Made by a program: the position numbers and the translations under genes | DNA from: Lachnospiraceae bacterium GAM79 | GTDB taxonomy: Bacteria > Bacillota > Clostridia > Lachnospirales > Lachnospiraceae | NCBI GenBank assembly: GCA_020735665.1 | Contig: CP085928.1 | Span: 682,001 to 746,000, forward strand | Direction of reading: 5' to 3' | Length of the DNA stretch: 64,000 nt | The notes under the pieces: model-generated | Seen by the model: only the letters and a program-made list of their open reading frames with translations | What the model was told of the DNA's origin: nothing | Database searches by the model: none | Shown here: one piece after another, positions 1 through 8,764 of the stretch | Position numbering within the stretch: the first letter of the stretch is position 1 | How the letters are laid out: every line of letters starts with the position of its first letter

Positions 1-229
1 GCCGATGTTATCAGCGATGACAAAGATCGGTGAAGAGACCGGTGATATCGAGGAGATGCTCAGTAAGGTTGCCGACTACTACGATGAAGAGGTAGACGCA
101 GCTACTAATAAATTAACGGCAGCAATGGAACCGTTGATCATGGTTATACTTGCCTGTATCGTAGGTATGATCGTAGCAGCTGTATACGGTCCTATCATGA
201 GTATGTACGATGCAATGGATCAGTATTAA
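1..229 (+). CDS. pilC: Type IV pilus / type II secretion inner-membrane platform protein, C-terminal end (PilC/GspF family)
   Basis: This is the last 75 or so codons of a gene that begins before the window; the reading frame is open from base 2. The visible part has the family's C-terminal layout: an IGEETG motif with the following helix (about 15 residues in), then a long hydrophobic segment (PLIMVILACIVGMIVAAVYG) and a short cytoplasmic tail. PilC/GspF proteins sit in the inner membrane and couple the assembly ATPase to pilin polymerisation. The pilin gene 147 bp downstream supports the call. Upstream pilB/pilT genes are expected outside the window but cannot be seen. Confidence 0.88.
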   Translation, partial: PMLSAMTKIGEETGDIEEMLSKVADYYDEEVDAATNKLTAAMEPLIMVILACIVGMIVAAVYGPIMSMYDAMDQY

Positions 230-318
230 TACAATAAACCAATAAACAATACATAATTTACTTACACAGTTTTACATTGATTGATTCCGGTAGAACGAGG
301 ATGCCGGTATTGATATAG

Positions 319-330
319 TGTCATATGACA
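319..330. promoter_or_regulatory. 12-bp perfect palindrome upstream of the pilin gene
   Basis: TGTCATATGACA is a perfect palindrome about 47 bp before the pilin start codon, in the only spacer ahead of that gene. It could be a repressor or activator site, or chance. No convincing sigma-A hexamer pair surrounds it. Confidence 0.25.
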
Positions 331-376
331 CAACAACAACATAAAATAATTAAGAAAGAAAAAGGAGAGAATAATT

Positions 377-787
377 ATGAAGAAGAACAACAAAGGTTTC
401 TCATTAGTAGAATTAATTATCGTTATTGCTATCATGGCAATCCTTGCAGGCGCACTTGCACCGGCACTTATCAAGTACATTAACAAGTCAAGAGCATCAA
501 CAGATATTTCAAATGCTGACACTATTCGTTCTGCATGTCAGACCGCAATGTCAAATGAAGAGGCTATGGCTTCACTTGGAAGTACTGCAAAAACAGCTAC
601 TGTAACTTCATGGAAAGCATCAGGAAGTTTTGGACAGGAACTTAGCGAGATTCTTGGTAGCGCATCATTAAAGGGTAAATATTACGACAAGAATTCTGAA
701 TTCAAAGTTTTAATTGATGTAGCAAACAATAAAGTTGAAGTTTATTCAGGCGGAAATACAAATAAATTACTTTCCCCACAGAACTAG
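377..787 (+). CDS. Type IV prepilin, probable major pilin subunit
   Basis: A 136-residue prepilin. The leader MKKNNKG is followed by FSLVELI, the class III signal recognised by prepilin peptidase: cleavage after Gly7 leaves Phe1 and Glu5 of the mature protein. A hydrophobic helix of about 20 residues follows, then a small soluble domain rich in Ala, Ser and Thr. AAAGGAGAG lies about 7 bases before the ATG. It is short and simple compared with the other prepilins downstream and lies next to pilC, so it is the best candidate for the main pilus subunit. That role is inferred from size and position; the prepilin nature is clear from sequence. Confidence 0.88.
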   Translation: MKKNNKGFSLVELIIVIAIMAILAGALAPALIKYINKSRASTDISNADTIRSACQTAMSNEEAMASLGSTAKTATVTSWKASGSFGQELSEILGSASLKGKYYDKNSEFKVLIDVANNKVEVYSGGNTNKLLSPQN

Positions 788-821
788 GCTTTAACTGAAA
801 ACAAATATTTTATTTTAATAG

Positions 822-896
822 TATTGAAAGGCAACAAAATTAAGCTGTTTGAAATTCCTCGTATGACATATTATAGCTAGTTGTTGCCTTTCGATA
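822..896 (+). terminator. Long-loop inverted repeat after the pilin gene
   Basis: Arms 822-837 and 881-896 (core GAAAGGCAACAA / TTGTTGCCTTTC) match with a single mismatch over 16 bp around a 43-base loop, 35 bp after the pilin stop. No T-run follows, so it is not a classic terminator. It could stabilise the 3' end of the pilin message or partially terminate, so that pilin is made in excess over the downstream genes; that role is inferred. Confidence 0.45.
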
Positions 897-977
897 ACAT
901 GAGTAAGATGTTTGTGGATTTATAGACATCACTATATCATAATGCAATGCAGAAAAGATATATGATGTCTTGGAAGC

Positions 978-1215
978 AGTCAGTAGTTTAGTGAGTGATT
1001 AAACTAATGACGGCAACCGGCTTGCATATAAGCTGGAAAACAAGTGAATGGTCGCATATGGAGGGTCAAACATAGAGACCATTTTGAGGGTGACAGGTTG
1101 TTCACCTTATAGCCTGTAAGATACAGGCGTATTCTATTTTTATTTATATGGGGTGAACAGCATGTAAGCTGGTACTCAGGCAATTAAGGGAGAATTCCCG
1201 ACAAAACTACTGATT
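978..1215 (+). ncRNA. Structured RNA resembling the raiA motif, in the pilus operon leader
   Basis: The 448-bp gap between the pilin gene and pilM holds a compact fold. The closing stem pairs 978-989 with 1204-1215. Inside are stems 1048-1053/1077-1082 (ATGGTC/GACCAT), 1099-1106/1152-1159 (TGTTCACC/GGTGAACA), a hairpin CCTGT-AAGAT-ACAGG at 1113-1127 and a GGGA-GAAT-TCCC hairpin near 1188-1199. Single-stranded stretches such as GACGGCAACCGG, GTGAATGGTCGCAT and GGTACTCAGGCAATTA look like what I remember of the raiA RNA motif of Clostridia, a roughly 200-250 nt RNA linked to sporulation and cell aggregation. The stems are seen directly; the family name is from memory and needs a covariance-model search. 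Confidence 0.62.
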
Positions 1216-1235
1216 AGCGAGGGAGGCTATTTAAA

Positions 1236-2855
1236 ATGGCGAGTAATAAAAAAGTCTTAACAATCGACATTACAAATGAAAGTATTACTATCACAGAAGT
1301 AACCGCTTCTGAGAAGAAGACTTCAACCGTACATAATGCCATCATCTTTGAGACTCCGGAAGACTCATACGAAGATGGTTTTATCAGAGACAAAGAAAGA
1401 ATTGCAGAAGCAATCAGATCACAGCTTGCTGCAAACGGAATCACTAACAAGGACGCGATTTTCGTCCTTACCTCTACAAAGATCGTTAACAGAGAGGTCC
1501 TTGTGCCTTTCGTTAAGGAGAACAAAATCAAAGGAATTATTAATGCGAACTCATCAGAGTATTTCCCTGTTAATATAGAGGATTACACCGTATCCCATTC
1601 TGTATTAGAGACAGTCACTGATGAAGAAAATAACAAACAGTTAAGAGTCCTTGCTGTAGCAGCACCGACCAGTATGGTTCGTTCCTACTATGAAGTGGCA
1701 GCACTTGCGGGACTGAAAGTAGTGGCGCTCGATTACATTGGAAATGCCATGTTACAGCTGATCAAGACACAGACCAGTGAGAACATGACAACGATGGTAA
1801 TCCAGTTAGGTAGTGAATCTACCGTATTAAATATTGTAAAAGGAGATATCCTTTTACTCCAGAGAACTGTACCATATGGTACCAATGTTGTAGTAAATGA
1901 AGTAATGGATGCAAAGGGCGTAGATGCAACGACAGCTATGACCTTACTTCAGAATGAACGTCTGATCACAGTTGATTTCGATGATAATGCGATCACCGGT
2001 TCATTCCGTTACCTGATCAATAACATTGGACGTGTGATGGATTTCTTTGCATCAAAAAATCCGGATAAGCCGATTGATGATGTATTCCTGACAGGCGATG
2101 GAGCACTGATCAAAGGAATCGATGGTTTATTCAAGGTACAGCTTAATGTATCAACCAGAGTTATGGATAGTTTATTCAATATCAAGTTTGACCCGAAGAT
2201 TGATTTGAAGATTTATAATCCTGTATACCTTATGGTTCCTATCGGTGCGGCTTTTGCACCTATGGGATTTGTAATATCAGAAGGGGCAACAGCATCTAAG
2301 AAAGAAGGAGCTGTTGATTCTACGCCTTTTGTAGTTGCATTTCTGATTCTGGCAGTGCTCGTTGCCGGTGGTGTGACTGCGGCTTCATTTATCATGAAGA
2401 ATAAGGCACAGAGTGAGCTGGATGATGTAAACCGAAAGATTGAATCAATTAAAGATATTGAAACCATTGTACAGGACTATGAGGATGCAGAGAGCATCTA
2501 TGTGGATGCCATGAGCATGTACAGCTACACTAAGAATCTGAATGAGAATGTAGTAACCTTTATCAATGCTTTAGAAGAGAAGATGCCAAAGGGAACAGAA
2601 GTAACAGCGTTCAATTCAGATGCGAGCGGTGTATCCATATCCGGTACTGCAGAAAAGTATGACGATGTTGCGGGTCTTGCGATCAGCTTAAAAGAAATTG
2701 ACTGTATCGATAATTCATTCATCGGAAGCATTACAGAGAATGTAGATGAGGAATCAGGCAAGACTACATATGATTTCACTGTAACCTGTATCTATGTGGA
2801 TGCGAATGCATCAACAGAAGATACTACAGAGACAGATGCAACATTAGCTCAGTAA
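1236..2855 (+). CDS. pilM: Type IV pilus assembly protein PilM fused to a PilN-like domain
   Basis: A 539-residue protein. Residues about 1-345 form an actin-like ATPase fold of the PilM type (starting VLTIDITNESITITEV, with later FLTGDGALIKG and VPIGAAFAPMG segments). A single membrane helix follows at about 367-388, then a predicted coiled coil and a small alpha/beta domain typical of PilN. In most bacteria PilM is cytoplasmic and binds the N-terminus of a separate PilN; here the two are one chain, so the cytoplasmic ring and its membrane anchor are made in equal amounts. A GAGGGAGG ribosome binding site precedes the ATG and lies just after the closing stem of the RNA at 978-1215. pilO follows after 13 bp. 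Confidence 0.82.
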   Translation: MASNKKVLTIDITNESITITEVTASEKKTSTVHNAIIFETPEDSYEDGFIRDKERIAEAIRSQLAANGITNKDAIFVLTSTKIVNREVLVPFVKENKIKGIINANSSEYFPVNIEDYTVSHSVLETVTDEENNKQLRVLAVAAPTSMVRSYYEVAALAGLKVVALDYIGNAMLQLIKTQTSENMTTMVIQLGSESTVLNIVKGDILLLQRTVPYGTNVVVNEVMDAKGVDATTAMTLLQNERLITVDFDDNAITGSFRYLINNIGRVMDFFASKNPDKPIDDVFLTGDGALIKGIDGLFKVQLNVSTRVMDSLFNIKFDPKIDLKIYNPVYLMVPIGAAFAPMGFVISEGATASKKEGAVDSTPFVVAFLILAVLVAGGVTAASFIMKNKAQSELDDVNRKIESIKDIETIVQDYEDAESIYVDAMSMYSYTKNLNENVVTFINALEEKMPKGTEVTAFNSDASGVSISGTAEKYDDVAGLAISLKEIDCIDNSFIGSITENVDEESGKTTYDFTVTCIYVDANASTEDTTETDATLAQ

Positions 2856-2868
2856 GGAGGGTACGAAC

Positions 2869-3639
2869 ATGGATGCAATGACAAAAGGACAAAGAAATTT
2901 ATTATTATTTTTATTGGGTGTTGTAATATTATTCGTGCCGATTCGTTATGTGGCTATGAATAATTTTGAAGACCGGAAGAGTATCATATCCGAAAAGGAC
3001 AAACAGCAGGTTTACTATAATGATCTGAAGTCAAAGGATGTAAATCGTGACCAGTATATTAAAGATACAGAGAACTATAAGAAAGAGTATCAGGCAATCC
3101 TTGATGAATTCCCATCAGAGCTCTATCAGGAGAATACAATTATGTATTTACAGGGTATCAAGGATGAATATAAGTTTGACTTCCCTTCTGTAACGATGGG
3201 AGAAGAACAGTTATTCTACACACTCGGAACCGGTGCGGTAGGTGATGCTACACTCGGAGATGGAGCAGCAGCAACCGATACGACTGCGGCTGACACAACC
3301 GTAGCTGATAGTGCTGCAGCTTCAGGAGATAATTATAACTGCTATTCAGCGAACTTCCCTGTTACCTATTCAGGTTCATACAAGGATCTTAAGGATGTCA
3401 TTGATTATATTCAGAGTGGAGACTTCCGTATGACTGTTGATTCTATCAGTATCGCTTTTGATGAGGAGACAGGAAAATATACAGGTGATATGTCATTCAC
3501 ATCATACGCAGTAAATGGTGGAGACAGAACTACAGATCAGGTAGATGTTAATGTTCAGAACGGAAAGGATAATATCTTCGGTAACCCGACAAAGAAGTCA
3601 ACAGCTACAACAACTACATCAAGCGATAATGCTCAGTAG
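2869..3639 (+). CDS. pilO: PilO-like pilus alignment protein
   Basis: A 256-residue bitopic membrane protein: a short cytoplasmic N-terminus, one membrane helix at about 9-28, a predicted coiled coil to about residue 85 (containing DEFPSELYQENTIMYLQ), then an extracytoplasmic domain that fits the PilO ferredoxin-like fold. PilO pairs with PilN to link the inner-membrane platform to the growing pilus. A low-complexity Ala/Thr/Asp stretch at about 125-150 interrupts the domain. The call rests on architecture and gene order (pilM-pilN-pilO), not on a strong sequence motif. RBS AAGGAGGG lies before the ATG. Confidence 0.72.
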   Translation: MDAMTKGQRNLLLFLLGVVILFVPIRYVAMNNFEDRKSIISEKDKQQVYYNDLKSKDVNRDQYIKDTENYKKEYQAILDEFPSELYQENTIMYLQGIKDEYKFDFPSVTMGEEQLFYTLGTGAVGDATLGDGAAATDTTAADTTVADSAAASGDNYNCYSANFPVTYSGSYKDLKDVIDYIQSGDFRMTVDSISIAFDEETGKYTGDMSFTSYAVNGGDRTTDQVDVNVQNGKDNIFGNPTKKSTATTTTSSDNAQ

Positions 3640-3694
3640 GTAGTTATAAACCTGAAACCCGTAAACAGTTTTTAAACGGAGTGAGAAGTAGAAA

Positions 3695-5110
3695 ATGACA
3701 AAGAAAAACAATAAAGGCTTTAGTTTGATAGAAGTAATCATTGCTGTAGCCGTATTTGCCATATTGATCGTTCCTCTTACCTCCCAGTTGATTTCCGCTG
3801 TTAATATCAATAAGAAATCAACCAAGAAACAGTATGCCATTGATAAAGCAGAACAGATCATGGAAAGCTTTAAAACTGCAGATATGAGTAGTAGTGCCAT
3901 CAGTATACCTGATGGCAATTCTACAGGTAGCTATAATTTCACCTGCACAACTACAACTCCGAAAACAACGGATAATAAGATTGCCGGAGTGAAGAAGGTG
4001 AATTATACGGAGAAGACATACACATGTAATGACATATCTATAGGAGGAAATTACGCGAAGTATGGCTGTACAGTCACGGTCAGTGATCTTGCACAGCAGG
4101 TTGCTGCGATGGGGTATATCTGGGATCCGGCAACAGGAGATGCAAAAGTTGATGAAAATGGTGATTATGTTAAGATCACATCTTCAGTAGGTACTGTTCG
4201 TACACTGGATAATAAACAGGCAGCGATCATTGCCGGGGCAACTTACACAGGTGATACCGGAACCGCAGATGGAAATAATCTGGATAATCAGGCAAGTGCA
4301 TATTTTAAGGATCAGAAGACAGAACTGTTAAAGAGTCATACAGTGCAGTATAATCAGATGCTTTCCAGTGATGGTGATGAATTCTGGAAGAATGATGAGT
4401 TCTCAAAGACAACGACGATTAAAGTGTCAAAGACTGCAAATAACAAATATCGTGTGCAGTGTATCGTAAAGTATGTAGATAAGACAACAATCGGCGTTAT
4501 TAAGTCTGAATATGAGAACAATACAAATAACGTATATAAACCAGCCAGTGCAAATGGAGAAGGTGTAGTATATCAGAATGATTATGATAAACTGCCACCA
4601 ATCTATCTGTTATATGTTCCTGCAACCAGTAATGGTATCTATGTAAATCGTGATTATGTGAATATAGATACAAATGCATTAGATGCGGATGAAAAGGCAA
4701 AGATTTATATTTTCCAGACTGTAGCAGATATTGATGATAAGTATGCAGAAATTATCAATGAAGCTTTGCAGGGCGGTGATAGCAGCAAGACACTTGATGA
4801 TCTGATTTATGTAAATAATCAGCATAAGGTATCTCCATCATCTGTAAAGGTGCGTGTGAATTTTGCAGATTCAACCGGAACACTTAAGAAACCGGCAGAT
4901 GAAGCAAAGATTAATACATTAGCCGGAAAGACTAAAGTATATGCGAACTTTACAGTAGATAAACCAAATTCAACTGTAAGTGTTATGGGAACAAAGGATG
5001 ATACGGCGGACGATGTCTATATGTACGATCTGACTGTTCTTATGGAAGAAAAAGACAGTAATGATAAGACGACTGACAAGACGACTATATCAGGAACAAG
5101 GGGGAATTAG
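3695..5110 (+). CDS. Large prepilin-like protein, probable minor pilin
   Basis: A 471-residue protein with a class III leader: MTKKNNKG then FSLIEVIIAVAVFAILIVPL, giving cleavage after Gly8 and Glu5 in the mature form. Pilins are usually 120-200 residues, so the soluble domain here is large; it is Thr/Asp/Lys rich and has no motif I recognise. Long minor pilins of this kind in Gram-positive loci often resemble PilV or tip-located pseudopilins. It follows pilO by 55 bp and is three bases upstream of the PilX-like gene, so the two are very likely co-translated. Incorporation near the pilus tip is inferred. Confidence 0.8.
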   Translation: MTKKNNKGFSLIEVIIAVAVFAILIVPLTSQLISAVNINKKSTKKQYAIDKAEQIMESFKTADMSSSAISIPDGNSTGSYNFTCTTTTPKTTDNKIAGVKKVNYTEKTYTCNDISIGGNYAKYGCTVTVSDLAQQVAAMGYIWDPATGDAKVDENGDYVKITSSVGTVRTLDNKQAAIIAGATYTGDTGTADGNNLDNQASAYFKDQKTELLKSHTVQYNQMLSSDGDEFWKNDEFSKTTTIKVSKTANNKYRVQCIVKYVDKTTIGVIKSEYENNTNNVYKPASANGEGVVYQNDYDKLPPIYLLYVPATSNGIYVNRDYVNIDTNALDADEKAKIYIFQTVADIDDKYAEIINEALQGGDSSKTLDDLIYVNNQHKVSPSSVKVRVNFADSTGTLKKPADEAKINTLAGKTKVYANFTVDKPNSTVSVMGTKDDTADDVYMYDLTVLMEEKDSNDKTTDKTTISGTRGN

Positions 5111-5113
5111 AAG

Positions 5114-8100
5114 ATGCTTAAAAAATTAAAGAGCAGACTGAAGCACATGAGTAATCGTGGTTCCAGTTTTGTCCTTGTAATTGTATCTGCAACGTTTTTG
5201 AGTATTCTGGTATCCGCCCTGTTAATGGGTATGTTATTAGCATACAAACTCAGATATTACAAGATTAATTCATTGAATAACTTCTACAGTGTAGAGAAGG
5301 CAATGGATGAGATTTATGCAGGAATTGGTGCAACGACAAATGAACACTTATATTCCGCATATACAACGACTGCAGAGTTAGTTGTATATTATAAAGATGG
5401 AAAGTATACGAATCTTTCTGAGACAGAGGCAAATAATCTGTTCAAAAAGTTTTTTATGCAGGGAATTATGGATGATGATAATCTGAATAAAATCCCTACA
5501 TTAGTAGCTACATTGCAGGGTTATATTACAGATCCGAATGTTACACTTGATTGTGATAATCTTCGAATTGTATATACAGATAATGCGGGAAAACACAGTT
5601 ATATCAAATATGTTAAGAATTCCCTGACGGGAGATATTTCCGGACAGACAAATACGGAACCGGGATTTAATTCAGGAACTGTAGAGACGATTGCATTTAA
5701 GAACGTAGGTGTTAAGAGAACAATTACATTGACTGCTGCAACAGATAGGGAGACGATGGCTCCAGGAACGTATGAGCAGTCAATTATGACGGACTTGGTA
5801 CTTAAAAAACCAGAATATAATGTTTCGTTTGATATGACAGGTATAAACAGCAATAGTTTGTATAGTTATGCATTTCTGGCAGATATGGGACTGCAGGTAT
5901 CCGGAACAACTACGAATTATAACGATGCAAGTGCAACAGTTGTAAATGTTAAAGGAAATGTATACACAGCATCTGATTATTATAATAAAGATTATAATGC
6001 TGTGACTGCAACAAAAGTTACAAACAAATATAATGATAGTGTTGTAAGAAACTGGGGCGCTACAGATGAAAGCGCTAATTCTGGTATTTTTGTTGACAAA
6101 GCATCATTGACAATGAATTCAGATGTTATTGTAAATTCTGGTGCATTGACAGCATATAATGGTGCAGATATTACTCTTTCAGGTAGAAGTTCGAACCTTT
6201 CAGAGCTCTGGACCGATAATATTATCATTGATGGAGATAAAGGCGGTTCTATTACAGCGGCAGCAAACGCTTATGTATATGATGATACAGAGTTAAATGC
6301 AGAAGAATCTAATTTGACATTCTTTAAGGGTACATACTTTGGATATAGCTATTCTACAGATGATATTCGGAGCATTAAGCTTCTCGGGAATGCGGGCAAA
6401 CTCCCTACAAATTACAGTTTAAAATCTCATTTTAGTGATAGTGCGATTATTGTAAATGGTAAGAAGTCCACATTGGATCTGAAGAGCTTACAATCTCTTT
6501 ATATTGCGGGTAAATCATATATTGAGTTCTCAAAAGTGGCAGCTTCTTCTATCACAGATGCTAATGAGAGAAAAGAACTCGGTCTTGTTGATGCAGATGG
6601 AAATGAAAAGAATCTGGACTATGCATTTACAACATTGAAGGATTATTCAACTGGTCAGTCGCTTGATGTGAAATCCAATCAGTTGATTTTCCTGACACAG
6701 TGGGAGCCGGTTGCAGGCAGCGAGACAGTAGATTCAAATGGTTATACACATGTTAAGTTGAAGTTCCCAAATAGTTTTAACAATGATGTTAAATTAAAGG
6801 AATTATACAAAGAGTTTACTGAAAAACTGAGTAATAATGAATTGGTAGTTAATGCGATCAAACAGACGGTGTCTGGTCATGATTATTATTATCTTTATAT
6901 TAAAGCGGGAGATAATAAGCAGAGTAATGTAGAAGAAGCAGAAGCTTTTGTAAAGAAGTATTATGATCTTCTGGCAGAGAATCTGGAAGAAACAAATAAG
7001 AAGATATATAACGTATCTAATTATGACAGCTTCGATGTGACATTGTTACTTCCTGTTGGTGCAGATGGCAAGGTAGATTCTTCTAAGGTTGGTTCAGGCG
7101 CGGCTGTAACGGCACAGAATAAGAATGACGGATCTTTATATATTCAGGCATCAACAAAGAGTACGATGAGTGTTGAAACGGCTTTAAAAGCAGCAGCTAC
7201 ATCTAAGACATTCACCATGTTGCTTGGAAATGGAGACACGACAGCAAATAATCTTGCTTATGAAAACCTTAAAACAAGTGCAGGACAGTTAACTGGATCA
7301 GATTCTGAAACAGAGGCACATAAGGTGAGTAATTTCCTTAATTACATGTATATCAACATGAAAGATCATCTGTCTGTATTAAACAATAAGGTGTTGGATG
7401 CTGAAGGTAAGGAGACCGATGAAGAGCAATCTGCATGGGCATTAGTAAAATATACAGATTATACAGAGACCAGTAATGGAAAGCAGTCTCAGAAGTACAG
7501 ATACGAGCATGCACAATTCAAAAATGTAGGTGCTAATAAAGGTGATTATACAAGAACTCAGTTAGCATCAGGCGAGTATCAGTACACATATGTTGGCAAG
7601 GATGCAGATGGAAAGTATAAGGGAGATTATGTAAGAAGTGATTCGTACTCTTATAATTACAGTCTGACACCATTAAATAACTATGTTGACTTTACAAAGA
7701 TTTTTGGAACGCATACACTGCCTGACGGCACTAACCATACAGCGCATAAGAATATCAGTAAAACGATTTCGTCTGATGATGGATCAGCAGATTCGATTCT
7801 TGTTATCAATGATGGAGATGTAACGCTTGATACAGCTACAGGCAATTCATTACAGGGTATTGTTATCTGCGGTGGCGATGTGAAGTTCAGTAACAAGGTA
7901 AAGTCATTCAGAGGATTGATTATAGCAGGTGGTAAGGTTATCTGTGATAGCAGCATTAGTATATCAGCAGATGTATCTTATACAGCGAGTGTGCTGAAGA
8001 AGTGCGCAGACAGCACAGATACAGATGTAAGCGTAGTTACAAGAGAAATCTTAAAGAACTATGTAAAAGAAGAAAAAGACAGTAGTGCAGAGGTGAAGAG

Positions 8101-8170
8101 TTCTACTTTATCTGACATCTCTTATAGTGATATTCTTGAATTCCAGAACTGGAAGAAGAATGTAGATTAG
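5114..8170 (+). CDS. PilX-like large pilus-associated protein
   Basis: A 1018-residue protein. A basic N-terminus (MLKKLKSRLKHMSNRGSSF) leads into one hydrophobic segment at about 20-45, as in PilX-type pseudopilins that lack the classic G-FxxxE site. The rest is predicted extracellular, rich in Asn, Asp, Ser and Tyr with many short beta-strand periods (for example VNVKGNVYTASDYY, LLGNAGKLPTNYSL, VICGGDVKFSNKVKSFRGLIIAGGKV), suggesting beta-helix or beta-solenoid parts. It sits between two prepilin genes. PilX proteins are usually near 200 residues, so this one probably carries an adhesin-like extension. Function is inferred from position and N-terminus. Confidence 0.6.
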   Translation: MLKKLKSRLKHMSNRGSSFVLVIVSATFLSILVSALLMGMLLAYKLRYYKINSLNNFYSVEKAMDEIYAGIGATTNEHLYSAYTTTAELVVYYKDGKYTNLSETEANNLFKKFFMQGIMDDDNLNKIPTLVATLQGYITDPNVTLDCDNLRIVYTDNAGKHSYIKYVKNSLTGDISGQTNTEPGFNSGTVETIAFKNVGVKRTITLTAATDRETMAPGTYEQSIMTDLVLKKPEYNVSFDMTGINSNSLYSYAFLADMGLQVSGTTTNYNDASATVVNVKGNVYTASDYYNKDYNAVTATKVTNKYNDSVVRNWGATDESANSGIFVDKASLTMNSDVIVNSGALTAYNGADITLSGRSSNLSELWTDNIIIDGDKGGSITAAANAYVYDDTELNAEESNLTFFKGTYFGYSYSTDDIRSIKLLGNAGKLPTNYSLKSHFSDSAIIVNGKKSTLDLKSLQSLYIAGKSYIEFSKVAASSITDANERKELGLVDADGNEKNLDYAFTTLKDYSTGQSLDVKSNQLIFLTQWEPVAGSETVDSNGYTHVKLKFPNSFNNDVKLKELYKEFTEKLSNNELVVNAIKQTVSGHDYYYLYIKAGDNKQSNVEEAEAFVKKYYDLLAENLEETNKKIYNVSNYDSFDVTLLLPVGADGKVDSSKVGSGAAVTAQNKNDGSLYIQASTKSTMSVETALKAAATSKTFTMLLGNGDTTANNLAYENLKTSAGQLTGSDSETEAHKVSNFLNYMYINMKDHLSVLNNKVLDAEGKETDEEQSAWALVKYTDYTETSNGKQSQKYRYEHAQFKNVGANKGDYTRTQLASGEYQYTYVGKDADGKYKGDYVRSDSYSYNYSLTPLNNYVDFTKIFGTHTLPDGTNHTAHKNISKTISSDDGSADSILVINDGDVTLDTATGNSLQGIVICGGDVKFSNKVKSFRGLIIAGGKVICDSSISISADVSYTASVLKKCADSTDTDVSVVTREILKNYVKEEKDSSAEVKSSTLSDISYSDILEFQNWKKNVD

Positions 8171-8181
8171 GAGGGGTGAAG

Positions 8182-8751
8182 ATGAAGAAAAGAAACAATG
8201 CTGGATATTCTCTGGTAGAACTGATTATTGTTCTTGGAATAATAGCGGTGTTATCCGGACTGGCAGCTGTTACGATATCAGCGATATCAACTGCCCGGGC
8301 TACCTCGGCTAAAGAGTCATTCAATGAGGAATTGTCTACATTAGTAAAATTGACAAAATCTCAAAATAAAAAAGCTGCTATGTTGATTGAAAAGGTTGAC
8401 GATAAATATCAGATTACATACGGAACCTTTACGGGTGATGTTACGCGTAAAGCGAATGGAGACCCTTCAGATGATTTTAAAGACAGAGCTAACTTTACTG
8501 CAGACACATCAATAGATACTATAACGCTGGATCGCGTAAAGATTATGTACGCGGCAAAATCTTCAGATACCGCAAAAGAGGTTACTGAAGTAAATGGCAC
8601 AGCGGGTTTTATGATCGTTATGTTTAATAAAGCAGATGGTTCGGTTTGGTCGGGAGATGGTATTTATACTTTCAATAAGGAGCGGTCGAATGCATCAGTA
8701 GGTAAAGTAACATTAAACAAAACGACTGGTAGTCATTATACAGGATCATAA
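8182..8751 (+). CDS. Prepilin-like protein (minor pilin)
   Basis: A 189-residue prepilin. The leader MKKRNNAG is followed by YSLVELIIVLGIIAVLSGLAAV, a standard prepilin cleavage site with Glu5. I use the ATG at 8182: AGGAGGGG (8169-8176) is five bases upstream, whereas a possible GTG start at 8176 would overlap that site. The soluble domain is short and basic to neutral. It overlaps functionally with the neighbouring prepilins, and the 13-bp gap to the next gene indicates one transcript. It is probably a minor pilin of the priming complex. Confidence 0.82.
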   Translation: MKKRNNAGYSLVELIIVLGIIAVLSGLAAVTISAISTARATSAKESFNEELSTLVKLTKSQNKKAAMLIEKVDDKYQITYGTFTGDVTRKANGDPSDDFKDRANFTADTSIDTITLDRVKIMYAAKSSDTAKEVTEVNGTAGFMIVMFNKADGSVWSGDGIYTFNKERSNASVGKVTLNKTTGSHYTGS

Positions 8752-8764
8752 GGAGGGATGAATA

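Noticed and set aside
230-376. Cyclic-di-GMP riboswitch upstream of the pilin gene
   Set aside because: These often control pilus genes in Clostridia, but I see none of the GEMM conserved stretches in the 147-bp spacer.
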